Shown here piece after piece: positions 44,226 to 55,934 of a stretch of DNA of 64,000 bases (its first letter is position 1; each line of letters begins with the position of its first letter). The position numbers and the translations under genes are program-made. The notes under the pieces were generated by a model, which was given only the letters and a program-made list of their open reading frames with translations, had not been told where the DNA came from and made no database searches. Source of the stretch: Heterohyrax brucei (Eukaryota; Chordata; Mammalia; Hyracoidea; Procaviidae); the NCBI GenBank assembly GCA_028571685.1, contig CM053154.1, positions 17,702,001 to 17,766,000 on the forward strand, in the 5' to 3' direction.

Positions 44226-45550
44226 AAATCAATGGCATTCCTAATTCCCTGCCTTTCAGCAGCCCTCCATCTCTTGGTGTGTTCTTGAGATGAAGTGCTC
44301 CAACACGAAGCAGGAGGAATTGTGAGCAGTTGCTGATCTCATTTCCACTCTGCACACAGCTCAGGTCATCCCTGCAGTCCTCCTGACCAGGAAGGAGCGC
44401 TGTGGCTGTGGTGACAGTCCTGGCTTTTGCAGCCAAGCCCCACCTCTGCTCTCCAGCCTCCTCTCTGTCCTTGTCTTTCAGGGGACCTTGTAGTCCAGCC
44501 CCATTGATCACTCTGGTGGCTCCCACACACCAAGGCCCTGCCACACCTCCTTTACCCTGGAGTCTTCAGCCCTCTGAAATACGTCCCTTCCCACCCCTCT
44601 GTCCACCCACTTACCTGGTGAACTTTTCCTTGCCCAGCTCACCCTATAGCTTTTTTGAAGAAAGTAATTGCTCCTTCATTGGCATTTCACAGCATTTTTC
44701 ACATACTTCTGATAACCAGTTACATGGTATGAGTTATTTTGCTTCAATCTATCTCCTTCAGTAGACTCTCAATCCCCTGAGAATGAATGAAACATAATCC
44801 ATCTGCTTATCCTCAGTCGTAATACGATGCCAAGCCATAGTAGGTGTTCAGTAAACGTTTCATGGATTGAATTATTTGGTGGGGGGAGGGGTTCCAGGAA
44901 GGGGGTGGCTATCTTTATAGAGAAAGATGGAGAGAACTGTAAGTCATTCCAAAATATCTAACAGAAAGGGTTCTGCCTATCTTGTGTATTTCAAAGAAAG
45001 GAAATCAGAAACATGCTGCAAAGAAGCCATTGTGTATTACGAAGGGTAAGGACTAGGTGACCCCACAGGTCCCCAGACTTAGCCTTCAATTCAGAGAAAG
45101 ACATTCCAGTTGCCAGCCTCGGCTGCCACGTGCCTGGAAGTGATTGCATCTGGGTTTGCCTGGCCCCTACCTTCACATGCTTGTGATCTAACCATCTGAC
45201 AGCTAATCCTGAGTCATTAGCAAACGACTTTCCATTCCCTTCATTATCTTCCACCCGATGGGTCTCCTGCTAGCGCCGCCTCCAACCGCATGCCGTGGGA
45301 ATGACGCACCTGACTGCTAGCCGCTTCTGCCCTGGTTCTGCCCTGGTTCTGCCCAACGCTGCCCTCTTTCGGAAAACTAAACCCAATACCACCTTTGCCC
45401 ACTACACTGATGGATCGATTTTGTTTCTTTTGGTTCACTTTTTCAATGTACCTCCTTCTAGTTGTTGCCTTGGGTTTTGATTATGCTTGCTTTGTTTTCT
45501 TTCTCGCTGTCCCTTCTCTCATTGTGTTTTCTCCATTCTTCTCATTGGAG

Positions 45551-45655
45551 GCAATGAGCCGTCCAGCGGCCGGAACTCCCCTCTCCCTTACCGGCCAGAC
45601 AGCCGCCCTCTCACTCCAACTTACGCTCAGGCCCCTAAACATTTCCATGTTCCAG
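45551..45655 (+). CDS. ABLIM1: ABLIM1 exon: NEPSSGRNSPLPYRPDSRP segment, 35 residues
   Basis: 105 nt, phase 1 at both ends, optional by phase. Reads (G)NEPSSGRNSPLPYRPDSR, PLTPTYAQAPKHFHVP. Similar to a segment in dematin and the other abLIMs. Acceptor TTCTTCTCATTGGAG is preceded by a long pyrimidine tract; donor CAGGTAGGA. Whether this exon is constitutive in this animal cannot be told. Confidence 0.94.
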
Positions 45656-47374
45656 GTAGGAGCTGACACGCTCTGTGTCTTGGTGTCCTGTCACAGTGTA
45701 GAACGTAGCTTTGTGACCTTTGTCTCGTCTCCATCTCTCACGCTGTTTGAATTGGGATGCGCACCATTGGTCAACCCTAAATTGCAGGATCTGACCCAGA
45801 GGGCCTTTTAAAGAGTGTTACATGTGAAAAGCCAGGATCACCTTGAAGGTTAAACGGTCTCATTTTTTTTGGAGAGGGTGGAGGGCAGGAGGCAAAAAAA
45901 AAAAGGAAGTTGAGTTGTTTTGTTTATACTGAATTTTTCACTTCATCTTTACCTTAGCTCTGTCAAAGGCTCACTGTGGCTCGATGCCATTGACTATACC
46001 TGTGGCTGTCTAGTGACCTTCTCATCATGAGGAGTGAACCACAGTGTTGCCTGGTGGTGTTTTTATATTTTCTGTTTCTCTCCAATGTGGGGATTGTGTC
46101 CATGGAGTTTTCTTCTAAGGGACATGTCACTATGGGTATGTTGGATGATCTTTCTACAGTGCCCGGCTAACTAACTACCCCTACAGCCCACCAAAATATC
46201 TTGCAATTGAGCATGGTGCGATGTAGGCAGCTTGGCTCTAGTGTGTACAGGCTTTTGCTGTCACAATAGAAATGGCACTTGGCCGTCAGGAACTGGAAAA
46301 GCCCAAACCATCAATATCTTCACATTTTAAGTCAGTTCAATACACAAGGGCAGAATTGGCCATCTTAAGGGTCACAGTATGATTTTTCCAGCAGAAGTAC
46401 TTTGATTTGCTTCTTTGTGCTATTGAATATAGTTTAATAAGTTGTCCATTATGTTTTTGTTAGTAAGCTTATTTGGAATCTGTAAGAGTTTTTCCTTTTT
46501 CATTCTAAACTTGCCTAATCAAGCAAAGTTTGATGAGATTTGGTCTTGGTTTTCAACTTCATTGAAATAAATAGTTTCACGGAACCTTGAAAATCAGTGT
46601 TCTATGTTTGTAGTTTTTTGGATTTATAGTAATGCTCCACTGACATGGAGTTCTCATGATTCTGGAGGAAACAGAAGCTTTTGAAATTTCCTGAGTCTTT
46701 GCATTTGAAGAAAAATGGTGGTATAATCCAATAGGGTCCTGAATGAACAGATGACTAGTATTTAGCATCTCTTTCCTTTTTCTTTGTTTTTTTTTTTTTT
46801 TTTTTTTTTTTTTTTGAGTTTGGACTATACAAGTTACAACTTTTTGAGCATCCCATCAGCATGTTGAGCTAGCCTACATATAAAAAATTGTTTCTGTGTT
46901 TTTAAAATATAGTCTTAATTTTACTACATTGCTTTCCACTGTTCCACTCATTGGTTGACAAGTAAATTGAGTATCTACTGGGAACTCAATTTCCAGACAG
47001 TAGCCACTTGGGGGTTTGTCCCGAAACTGGTTACATCTTCCCCACCATTAGAGTACCTGTCCTGTTGCATTTCTTCCTATTTTTAATCCCACTTTTAATG
47101 AAGTGTGTATTTGAAATAAATGGCTCATGAAGTAATTACATCTCTATGTATGTACTAAGATGTATTACAAAGGCTTCCATTTCACCTGTCTATAGTAAGT
47201 CACTCATTACCTGTAATTTTTTCTTCTAATAAGCTCAATCTTTGTAATACAAAAGTTTACCGTCTGGGGTATTTTTGTTCAAGAGCCTTCTGTTTGGTTT
47301 GCTCTTTGGTTGATCTGTTTTCCCATCGCTGACCTGATTCTCATAATCACACACCTTTGCTTTTCATTCCACAG
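45656..47374 (+). other. ABLIM1: ABLIM1 intron, repeat-poor
   Basis: 1.7 kb without any recognised interspersed repeat apart from a 29-T run at 46787-46815. In a window otherwise crowded with SINEs this emptiness is notable and may reflect splicing elements around the neighbouring interchangeable exons. Confidence 0.75.
46787..46815 (+). repeat. Poly-T tract (29 T)
   Basis: Uninterrupted T run, not obviously the tail of any element. Confidence 0.9.
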
Positions 47375-47422
47375 ATCAAGGGATCAACATTTACCGAAAA
47401 CCACCCATCTACAAACAGCATG
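47375..47422 (+). CDS. ABLIM1: ABLIM1 exon: QGINIYRKPPIYKQH segment
   Basis: 48 nt, phase 1 at both ends: (D)QGINIYRKPPIYKQH. The IYRKPPIYKQ motif is shared with dematin and all abLIMs. Acceptor TTCATTCCACAG, donor ATGGTAAAA. Two conserved tyrosines. Confidence 0.96.
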
Positions 47423-47552
47423 GTAAAACCCGCTCCCTTCTGTGTAGTTTTTATAGCACTGTCGCTGAACTCCTCTGTGCTGGTCCTTGAAAGGCTTGAC
47501 TACTGCGGCTTCTGAGAAGCAGAGTGATTCTGGGGCAGATTCTGCTCTTACA

Positions 47553-47735
47553 GTCCCTGGTGGGCTAACCTAAAGGTCGGAAGTAGAACCCACCAGCTGC
47601 TTCTTGGGAGAAAGATGTAGCAGTCTGCTTCCATAAAGATTCACGGCTTCGGGAACCCCACAGGCAGTTCTACCCTGTCTGTAAGGTTGCTGTGTATCAG
47701 AAGCCACTCGGCAGCAATGGGCTTGGGTTTTGGTT
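47553..47735 (+). mobile_element. AfroSINE, long subfamily
   Basis: CTGGTGGGCTAACCTAAAGG, GAGAAAGATGTAGCAGTCTG, CTTCCATAAAGATTCACGGC, CACTCGGCAGCAATGGGCTT. Confidence 0.88.
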
Positions 47736-49569
47736 AAGATGTAAAGATGGTGAAGTTAATTTTCTAGATGGAAAACATTTAGTATAGTTAGGTGACTCCT
47801 AGCCTGTTTCTGAGTCCGGGAATCCGTGGGTCATTCTTGTCATGGAGAAGGGGAAGTGTTGTTCATATAACAGATTGCAAATGTCCTAACAAGTGTGTGT
47901 TTTTTTGGCCAGCAAATAATAGAACGAAACTCAATAGTCGTTTTGAAGAGGTTGCAGTTAGTTTGACTAGCTAAAAGCAGTGAAAATTAATTTGATGACG
48001 TCTCCACCGACTTCACCATCTCGTTCCTCAGTTGACTCACCTTGCAGAGAATGTAGTTGTTTGTGTCCTGCCCTGAGTGGCCAAGTCAGAAGCTGAGATG
48101 AGAGTGCTAGCCTGGTCACAGCTCTTTTCCTAATGGCCGTGTGGTGTCACAAGTGCCCCTCTCTGAGTCTACACTTTCTCATTGGTGAAACCAGTGAGTT
48201 AGACCAAACTCAGAACTTCCTGCTGAGTCAGTATCACTGAAATGGAGTTATGATTCTGATTCTGTGTTTCTTTTCTGGAAATAAGAATTTTTCAGCCCAG
48301 AAAATCCTATTATGCAAATCACATTTTCCTCCAGCAGTACTGGGTCTCTAAGGAGCTCAGCTGTCCATGAATGGATAGAAAGCAAAGACTGGCCTTTGGC
48401 TAATTGCAGAAAATTATGCTCAGATGGTGCCTGGAAATTTGAAGGCTGCCTTTTGAACCCAGCTGACATTAGTCCTTAAAGATTATTAGTATGACAAAAA
48501 GCAAACAAAATTGAAACTATGTAAGGAAAAATAATTGGGCCGAAAGTCTAGAGAGAAAAACACAGAGTGTATTGTGGTTCTAGAACCATCTTTTGTTTTT
48601 TGGATTTTTTTAATTATTATTATTATCTTTTTTTTCTTATAATGTTTTACATCATGTGCTTGCTTTTTAAGTTTGTTAACATTGCTTTTGTTTGTGTTTT
48701 TTTTTTTTTATGGTTTAATGTCTTCCCACCCACTCATTAACATGTGAATGTTTAACTAACTACTGACTTCACCAATTCTAATACGTAAGTACTGTTTGAA
48801 GTCATGCCTGTTTGTTTTGTTTTGTTTTGTTTTTAATTAAGAATAAACTTCCTAGAGTTTGGTTTATCAATTTAGAGGCTCCTTTTTTATACTAAAATCT
48901 GTAGGCCCTGCCTCTCTAAACAAAAATGATGAAATAATGAAGATTTATAGAGATTGGATACTGTTGGATGATTTATTTTTGAGGAGGCTAATAGGCTTAT
49001 TTACATGAAATTTACTTTGAATGAAAACTTGACTTTCAGTCTGTTATAAATGAACTGAGAGTAGCCAGAGAAGTGCTTCCAAAAGGGTGTTCTGCAGAAG
49101 AGCAGTTTTCCACATAGTTGTAACATCAACAAAAAAATAATCTGTGCTTTGCTACACTTAGAAGATGCTACATTCAAATAAAGTCGCACCATTTTTTAAA
49201 ATGTAGTGTTTCCCAGTCTGTAATATGGTAAAATATATTATACGGTGTTTTCCAGGCTGAATTTTTTTTTCTCCTGAGATTAGCATTAAGGAAGATACTT
49301 TTGCATGCCTGACCAACACCTAGCCTTGCTCAAGTCCCTTTAAGTAAACTGAGGCCCAGAGAGACCCTGAAAAGATATGTAAGTTGGAGCTGCAGAGTCA
49401 GAAAGTTATTCCAGATTTAAAAAAATAATTGTAAAACTACATGAGTCCATGGACAAGTTTTATTTCCAGCATTCTATTTTGAAATGTCAAGTAGCCTTCC
49501 AGGCCAGTTTGCAGTGTTAGTGGAAGGACTCACTGAGTGGATCTGAATTGCTCCATCTTGATGATTATG

Positions 49570-49759
49570 AGTCCCTGGTAGTGCAGTGGTTAAGCACTCA
49601 GCTGCTAACCAAGGGGTTGGTTGTTCAAGCCCCCCAGCTGTTCTGCGGGTAAAAGATGCAGCAGTCTTTCATAAAGGTTATAGCCTTGTGAACGCTATGG
49701 GACAGTTCCACTCTGTCTTATAGGGTCATTATGGTTTGGATCAACTCAAAAACAACAAG
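49570..49759 (+). mobile_element. AfroSINE, long subfamily
   Basis: GTCCCTGGTAGTGCAGTGGT, AAAGATGCAGCAGTCTTTCA, CACTCTGTCTTATAGGGTCA, tail CAACAAG. Confidence 0.88.
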
Positions 49760-50577
49760 TTAGACTTTTTAGGGGGTGGATTTCAGTGCTTAGATTTAGG
49801 CCTTAAGCCAGCAAGTCCCCCTCATTGCTGGTAGTCTGGTTTTGCTGTTGCAGAAATTGCATGGCTGACTTGTGTGGGCATACCCTTGAATAAGAACAGT
49901 TACTAGGCATGACAAAGACAAGTTCCAATGTTTTGCTAGACTCCTACAGGCTGAGAGGAGATTTTCCCAGCCCTACTTCTCCTAGAAGTAGGGTGTATGT
50001 TTATACAGTATGTATACAGTATGTTTATACAGTATGTAAGAATGAAAAGGTACTGTTACTCAAGGGGCCAAGCCAGCCAGCCCTCTAGTGACTAACAGAT
50101 ACAGCCAAGTAACAGTGTTATGCTTTCAACTGAGCTCTTGAATTTCAAGTTACTAATTTGACTTTCTAGATCCTCTGGAAGAGGATTAGCCAGTGGAGCT
50201 TTCCATGGTGCTGGAATTCTTCCCTAAATGTATTAGCCAGGACATAAGCCCCACTAAATCACCTGTGGCTACTGACCATCTGAAGAGTAGGCAGTGTGGT
50301 CAGACTACATGTGTAGCTAGCATTGGATGACACAGCTGGAGAAAAGGTTGTTTGGATGCAGAACAAATGTGGGATAAAGCTTTGTCTCTGATTGGAAACA
50401 AGGAATATGAGCTGAGTTGTCAGTGGTCACTGCTGATTGAATGGGCAGTTAACAGTGGTGATAAACTGGGCCTCGTAGGGCTGTAGATGCTGCCCAGGAA
50501 GAACAGAATCCCATGGCAGTGGGGCTGGACCACCCCTACTTGCAGATGATAGCTAAGCTCCCCTGATTCCCACCTAG

Positions 50578-50724
50578 ATGCAGCCGCCCTGGCAGCCCAG
50601 AACAAGTCTTCAGAAGACATCATCAAGTTTTCCAAGTTCCCAGCAGCCCAGGCTCCAGACCCCAACGAAATACCAAAGATTGAGTCGGACCACTGGCCTG
50701 GTCCACCCTCACTTGCCACCGTAG
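50578..50724 (+). CDS. ABLIM1: ABLIM1 exon: SSEDIIKFSKFPAAQAPDP segment, two possible acceptors
   Basis: Reads AALAAQNKSSEDIIKFSK, FPAAQAPDPNEIPKIESD, HWPGPPSLATV and leaves in phase 1. The first acceptor (CCCACCTAG, exon from 50578) gives ...KQH-DAAALAAQ. A second AG six bases on (ATGCAG, exon from 50584) gives ...KQH-AALAAQ, which is the human canonical junction as I recall it. Both keep the frame, 147 or 141 nt. Donor TAGGTATGC. NKSSEDIIKFSKFP is highly conserved; NEIPKIES differs from the human SETPKIET. Confidence 0.95.
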   Translation: MQPPWQPRTSLQKTSSSFPSSQQPRLQTPTKYQRLSRTTGLVHPHLPP

Positions 50725-52941
50725 GTATGCACTGCTGCCACTAAGTCCCACGAATACATTTCTAGGGGGTGGTCTCAAAATGAAGCTCTTCAACAGACAC
50801 AAGAAAACATGTCCTATTTTAACAAAAGAAGAAGAAAGAAAGAAAAATTTTTAAGGGAAGTGTGATCCAGAGGTAGACCGGTGAAGAGAAAGCCTGGTAT
50901 GGTATTCATTCATATGCAGAATGTTGAAAAGTTTCAGAAACTCACCCAAGGCCTTGATCTAACCAAACCCACTAAGGCACAGAATTAGTCTAAAGTCTCT
51001 GAGATGCAGAACTAGTCTACAGCTTCTGGTTTGTGGTGACTCTCAGAACTGCAAAACCAATAAAGCTTTTTAACACGTAGATCAAGACCTCAGAACCAGA
51101 ACTTTGTTCTGTATAACCTGAGTCTGGTACTTCCCTTGGCTGAGTATCCTCACAAACATGACTGCTTTCAGTGAAACTTATTTTAGACTATTTCTGGGTT
51201 TTAGTACTATTTCTCTTAACCATCAGTCTTAACGTTTAAGCACATGCATTTTTCTTGCAAGATCACACTCTTGGCTGCTAAGAAGGATGATGGCAGAGCA
51301 GCATTAAGTGTCCTGAGATACTGTGTGAAGTTATATGATTTTTGCATCTCTCATTTCCATGAATTATGTGCTATAATCTCACCCCTGAGCTATTTCATTC
51401 TTTGCTTTGAATCACAAATTTATGCTTTACAGTTATGTCTCTGTCTTCACTGTTTTGTCAGTAATGATGTCGTGTGGCCTACAAAGAGGATTAGCAAACA
51501 GAGGCAAACAATTCAGCGTCAGCCTTAGAAAGATGAGACTGCCTTATCCTGTTTTCTGTTGACAATCTAAAGGGCCTTCAATTTTCCAAAATTTCCCGTT
51601 TTTCTTCATCATGCTGTTTTTTTACCAAGTTACTTTTGGGAGAACCTTATGTATAATAAAAGTGGATTGGGGAGCAATTTAAACTGGTAGAAAGCACTGA
51701 AGAAAAACCCACCACCTCCATGCAGTACTCACCGGTTTTCTATAGAGTGTGTTGACTTAAGATTCATCTAGTTCTTGTTAACCTGTGTCAGTTAATGTTT
51801 CTTAGTATGGACTAAAGAGAGAAAATTCATGTTGACATTTATGATTTTTAGAACTGAGCTGGTGGTCTGCTTTTCTCCACCAATCCATGCCCTTCAGGAA
51901 GTTCCTGAAACCCCTGAAATTCTTGGTTTAGCCAAGTTGCTTAGCAGAGACAATCAAGTAGCTCTGCTTCTGGAGAGCTTGGGTAGAGAAAGGGAGAATA
52001 AAAATTTTGTTGTTAAAACCATTACATCTAAATCTGCTAATGCTCTTTTGGCTCTTTTGGGAAAGTTGTGGGCCCATTAATCAAAATGATAAACACTATC
52101 AGTTGCAGTTTATTTTGATCAGATCAGCAAGCTTTCCTGTTCCCTGGCTTAGCCAGCTTAATCTACACAGTCTAGGGGACAAAAAAAACTTTCTCTAATC
52201 CTTTCAGCTATTCAGGCAGAATCCATCTTCCCCATGCCTGTCTCCCCATTTCCAGGAAGCTCAAAAATTGGACACGATTTGCCATATTTTGCCTAATAAA
52301 TAACTTTCAAGCTGTGCTGACCCTTTGAACTCTGTTACTATCAAGTTCCTTCCTGACCGTTTTTGAAGGACTGAGGAAAAAAGGAAACTTTAGAGACTCT
52401 TCCTTCCCTTTAAAAAAAAGAAAGAAAGAAAGAAAGAGTGTTAATGTATGGTGTAAGGTCAAAGGTAGGCTGTTGGTATTATGAGAAGCCTCAGTATTTG
52501 GAAAAAGTGAAAAAGAAGACTTTAAAACTTGTTACAGAAGCGTGATCATCATACCTGTTTGATTGTAGAGAAATGAATCTGGATTCCTCACTCATTGAAA
52601 ACTGACCCCAGTGACATAAAATAACAGCCGTAGGTACCGCCACCGTGGACTCTGACCAGTGGTCATGCGATGGCTTAGGCCGTGTCAATCACAAAAGCAA
52701 TCAGAGTTCTAATGGAGCAGGCCCATGTTGCAAGGCCACTCACTGAACTGGCTTGTCACACTGGGCTCCAGCCAGTTGTGCTGAGTAGGTGGTGAGCACT
52801 TTTCTCTTGTGTTGTTTACCATAAGATGTTAAAGACCACTGCTAATTTGGCCCATCTACTAAACTGAGTACAGATGGGCTAGTCCTTTAAGATTCCCTTG
52901 TCATCAGGCTGATTGAGAAGTTGTCTTTGCTGTGGAATTAG
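50725..52941 (+). other. ABLIM1: ABLIM1 intron
   Basis: No interspersed repeat recognised. A short GAAA microsatellite lies at 52412-52437 and purine-rich AAGAAAGAAAGAAAG at about 50829. Otherwise single-copy. Confidence 0.85.
52412..52437 (+). repeat. GAAA microsatellite
   Basis: An A run followed by about five GAAA units. Confidence 0.9.
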
Positions 52942-53033
52942 GAACTGACATGAGACGCAGATCTAGTGGCAGAGAGGAAGATGAGGAAGAACTCCTGAGA
53001 CGCCGGCAGCTTCAAGAAGAGCAATTAATGAAG
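52942..53033 (+). CDS. ABLIM1: ABLIM1 exon: charged helix EEDEEELLRRRQLQEEQLMK
   Basis: 92 nt, enters in phase 1 and leaves in phase 0. With the carried G it reads GTDMRRRSSGREEDEEEL then LRRRQLQEEQLMK. Acidic then basic, strongly helical, likely a short coiled coil continued by the next exon. RRRSSG is a strong basophilic-kinase site. The human junction as I recall is GPDMKRRSSGREEDDEELL, so this copy has T for P, R for K and E for D. Acceptor GTGGAATTAG is poor in pyrimidines; donor AAGGTGTGT. Confidence 0.96.
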
Positions 53034-54313
53034 GTGTGTCCTTAAGTTACCTTGCTGCTGTCTTCCAGTCAGTTCCATTCAGTCTGTATCCTTGGAATGA
53101 CTGCTTTGCAGGTCATTGAGATGACTAAGGGGTGACCCCAGCCCTTGAAGGGCTTTCAGTCTTGTGGGTGAGACAACATGGGCATCTACTAACGGGAATA
53201 TGACAGTGTATAGTGGGTTCTGAGGAGCTGACATTGAGGCCAGACACCAAAGGGACATGGAATATTTGGGTTTTGCACGAAGAAGAATGAGACCAGTGTG
53301 TGTGTGTGTGTGCGCGCGCGCGCGCATGCAGGTTTATGTGTTAAAATGATGCTGTAAGAACCAGGTAGAACCAAGGTGGTGTATGGATACAATGAGAGGG
53401 TCAACATTTTCCTCCTTCTCCCAGAATCCCACTCTGCTGCTGGCATCCCCTGGGGACTGAGTCTTTCTCTAAGTCTTTCCCAGGTGTAGGGAGTCTAATA
53501 TATATGTACTTCTGGGCCAGAAGGAAAGGGAGGATAAGGGGGACTGCTCCCAAGTGAGAGACCCTCATCATACTCTACCGTCACTAGCATGGGACCTAGA
53601 GAATCCCAAAACACCAAAGGGGGATAGCCAGTTATAGCCTGGGCTGGAGGGAGCCAGGTAATTATAAAATCACCCACCAATAAGGGGCAGATGCAGCCCT
53701 TGAAATGATGTTTTCCCAAGATGCTTAATTACATATGAAAATGCATGTGATATTAGTTATATGGAAAAAGGATGCATGGTTGCATTGATAGTATGACCCC
53801 AGTTTTATATGGTATGTGTGTAGAAGAATACCAGATGGTGCTCATCTCTGAGTGAGTGGTAGATCATGGGTTACTCTTCTGTAGTTTCCAGAATCTATAC
53901 AGTGAACATGTATTACTTTTTCTTTTGTGTTTAAACAAATCAATGCAGCTTTCTTTTAAAAGTTATTATTCCCACCCCACCTTACCTCCTTCCACTCATA
54001 AAAAAATTCACACACATGCACACATAGCTCCTGAGGTCACCTGCTAGCAGTTTAGAGCAGGAAAAAGGGAGGAAGAATATTCTGTGGACAGCCTGGCACT
54101 TAAGGAAGTAGAGCATTGGAACTGAAAAGGCTAAGAGGATTTCAGGGTCTAAAGCATGACCTACCTCTTCAGGAACTCTGAGGTTGTAGGGATCACAGGT
54201 CTCTCCAGAGCCACTAACTTCTTCCAAGATCTTCTAAGAAGAAACTGCACTTCTGTGAAAGTCATTGCAAGATTCACTTTGTTTTTTTTTTCTTATTCCC
54301 CCTCTGCAACTAG
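53034..54313 (+). other. ABLIM1: ABLIM1 intron
   Basis: Carries a TG/CG microsatellite 260 bp after the exon; no interspersed repeat recognised. Confidence 0.88.
53295..53327 (+). repeat. (TG)n(CG)n microsatellite, Z-DNA prone
   Basis: About eight TG units directly followed by eight CG/GC units and CATGCA. Pure alternating purine-pyrimidine over 30 bp. Confidence 0.95.
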
Positions 54314-54419
54314 CTGAACTCAGGCCTGGGGCAGTTGATACTGAAAGAAGAGATGGAGCGAGAGAGCCGGGAAAGAGCCTCTCTGTCAGCCAGCCGCTAT
54401 GATTCTCCCATCAACTCAG
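54314..54419 (+). CDS. ABLIM1: ABLIM1 exon: LNSGLGQLILKEEME segment
   Basis: 106 nt, phase 0 in, phase 1 out. Reads LNSGLGQLILKEEMERES, RERASLSASRYDSPINS. Continues the predicted helix (QLILKEEMERESRER) into a serine-rich stretch. Acceptor CTCTGCAACTAG, donor CAGGTGAGC. RERASLSASRYDSP compares with the human RERSSLLASRYDSP I recall. Confidence 0.96.
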
Positions 54420-54994
54420 GTGAGCAGAAGACCCACCACCTTCCTCCAGGCGAGAGTTGGCCCCCCACGTGCAAGGAGGCAGTGTTGGCTGTCCCAGGAG
54501 AGGCAGGACTGGTTCTACTGGTACCTGTGGCGTGGTCTACACAAGGGAAGCCTGGGAATCCACTCCATTTCAGCTGGTGAACATGTCATGATTCTTCCTG
54601 GTGTGTGTTTCCTTTCTGCTGGAAATAGGGAGCGCTTGGAGGATCTAATTCTGAGAAGTTGGTTCCACATGCTAGGGTGACCTAGAACAATCATGGTAGA
54701 GGGAAGCAGTGAAAACAGAGATCTTTATAGAGAACAGGATGTTTGTTTGACTAGAGAAAGAAGAAACTAAGCATTGTCAAGTCATTGTGACTTTCATATA
54801 TTTCGTACAAAAATCTAAGGACTGAACAGTGGTGTCCTGGACATCTGAAGGAGGTTATTGATCCGTTAGATCAGAAATAATCTATCAGTACATTTTGACG
54901 GGTTTGTATTTATCATAAGCTAATTCTCTCTCAGGCCACAGAGTCTCTTCTTCTGTGTCTTGAACCAGGAGCATAATTTCTGTCCAATGAATAC

Positions 54995-55240
54995 TTTAAA
55001 AATTGTAATTAGTATTTACTATATGTGAGTGTTTTGCTAAATATTATTTAATCTTTACAAACAACATGCCAATGAAATAGATGCTATTGTTATGGTCCCT
55101 GTCTTATAAATAAGGAAACTGAGGTATAACAAGTTTAAATAACTCATGTCACCTAACAACTAGCAAAACTAGGATTTAGGTGTCTAGGTATTCTAGCTTC
55201 AGAGGCCATGTTCTTAACTACAAGACCCTGCTATCTTGCG
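54995..55240 (-). mobile_element. MIR-type fragment, antisense
   Basis: GTCTTATAAATAAGGAAACT, GAGGTATAACAAGTTTAAAT, AACTAGCAAAACTAGGATTT. Confidence 0.65.
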
Positions 55241-55413
55241 TGACCACCTCACGCGCATTGGTCTTGGATTAGGTTATTTAGTCCTTAGATTAGCCTTTAG
55301 ATTTCCTCCTGATTTCTGAGATTCTGATCTAGTAAAGTATATAGTACTTTACATGAGTAGATCAAGACACAAAGACTTAAAAAGATTAAATGCTATTCCT
55401 AAAGATGCCAAAT

Positions 55414-55567
55414 TAAAAAAATGCCATTGAGTCAATTCTGACTCATAGTGACCCTATAGGACAGAGTAGAACTGCCCCACAGTTTCCAAGGAGCACCTGG
55501 TAGATTTGAACTGGTGACCTTCCTGTTAGCAGCCATGGCAGTTAACCACTACATCACTGGGATTTCC
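55414..55567 (-). mobile_element. AfroSINE, full length, antisense (first of a tandem pair)
   Basis: ATGCCATTGAGTCAATTCTG, GACAGAGTAGAACTGCCCCA, CTACATCACTGGGATTTCC. Confidence 0.92.
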
Positions 55568-55573
55568 TGTTTC

Positions 55574-55728
55574 CAAAGATACCAAAACTCACTGCCCTTG
55601 AGTTCTTTCTGACTCCTAGTGACCCTAGAAGTCATAGGAGAACTGCCCCATAGAGTTTCCAAGGAGCGCACTGCTGACCACTTGGTTAGCAGACATAGCA
55701 CTTAACCCACTACGCCGCCAGGGTTTCC
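55574..55728 (-). mobile_element. AfroSINE, antisense (second of a tandem pair)
   Basis: AAAGATACCAAAACTCACTG, GGAGAACTGCCCCATAGAGT, CTACGCCGCCAGGGTTTCC. It lacks part of the B-box region. The two copies are 6 bp apart, and AAAGATGCCAAA / AAAGATACCAAA opens each. Confidence 0.9.
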
Positions 55729-55934
55729 TGTTCTCAAATAGAGAGGTGTTCAATTGCAGGGCTAAAACACACAGCCAGATCTGCCTCCTCCCCCCTCAGG
55801 CCCAGCTCCCTGTGAAGCATCTGGGCTATTGACAGATGTGATTTCCCCGTAGCAGGCCCCCCAGGGGTCTAACTGTCCACTAGACCTTGATTATTTACAT
55901 GGCTAGCTTCCAGGGCTACCATCAGGGATGTGTG

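Larger units (their letters stand above)
37170..45550 (+). other. ABLIM1: ABLIM1 intron, large
   Basis: Contains AfroSINEs, a mariner hairpin pair, an L1 fragment and MIR pieces. The regions 37200-38190, 39430-41400 and 44230-45500 hold no recognised repeat or exon. Confidence 0.85.
47423..50577 (+). other. ABLIM1: ABLIM1 intron
   Basis: Two sense AfroSINEs and T-rich tracts near 48600-48710. A short tandem array (TATACAGTATG units, about 50002-50037) is visible. 47740-49560 is otherwise single-copy. Confidence 0.9.

Noticed and set aside
44402-44764. 120-codon frame as a possible extra exon
   Set aside because: Low-complexity Pro/Ser-rich translation without a matching acceptor and donor pair in phase 1.
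48720-48790. Possible extra small exon before a perfect GTAAGT at 48785
   Set aside because: No AG acceptor with a pyrimidine tract at a suitable distance upstream, and no known ABLIM1 peptide fits.
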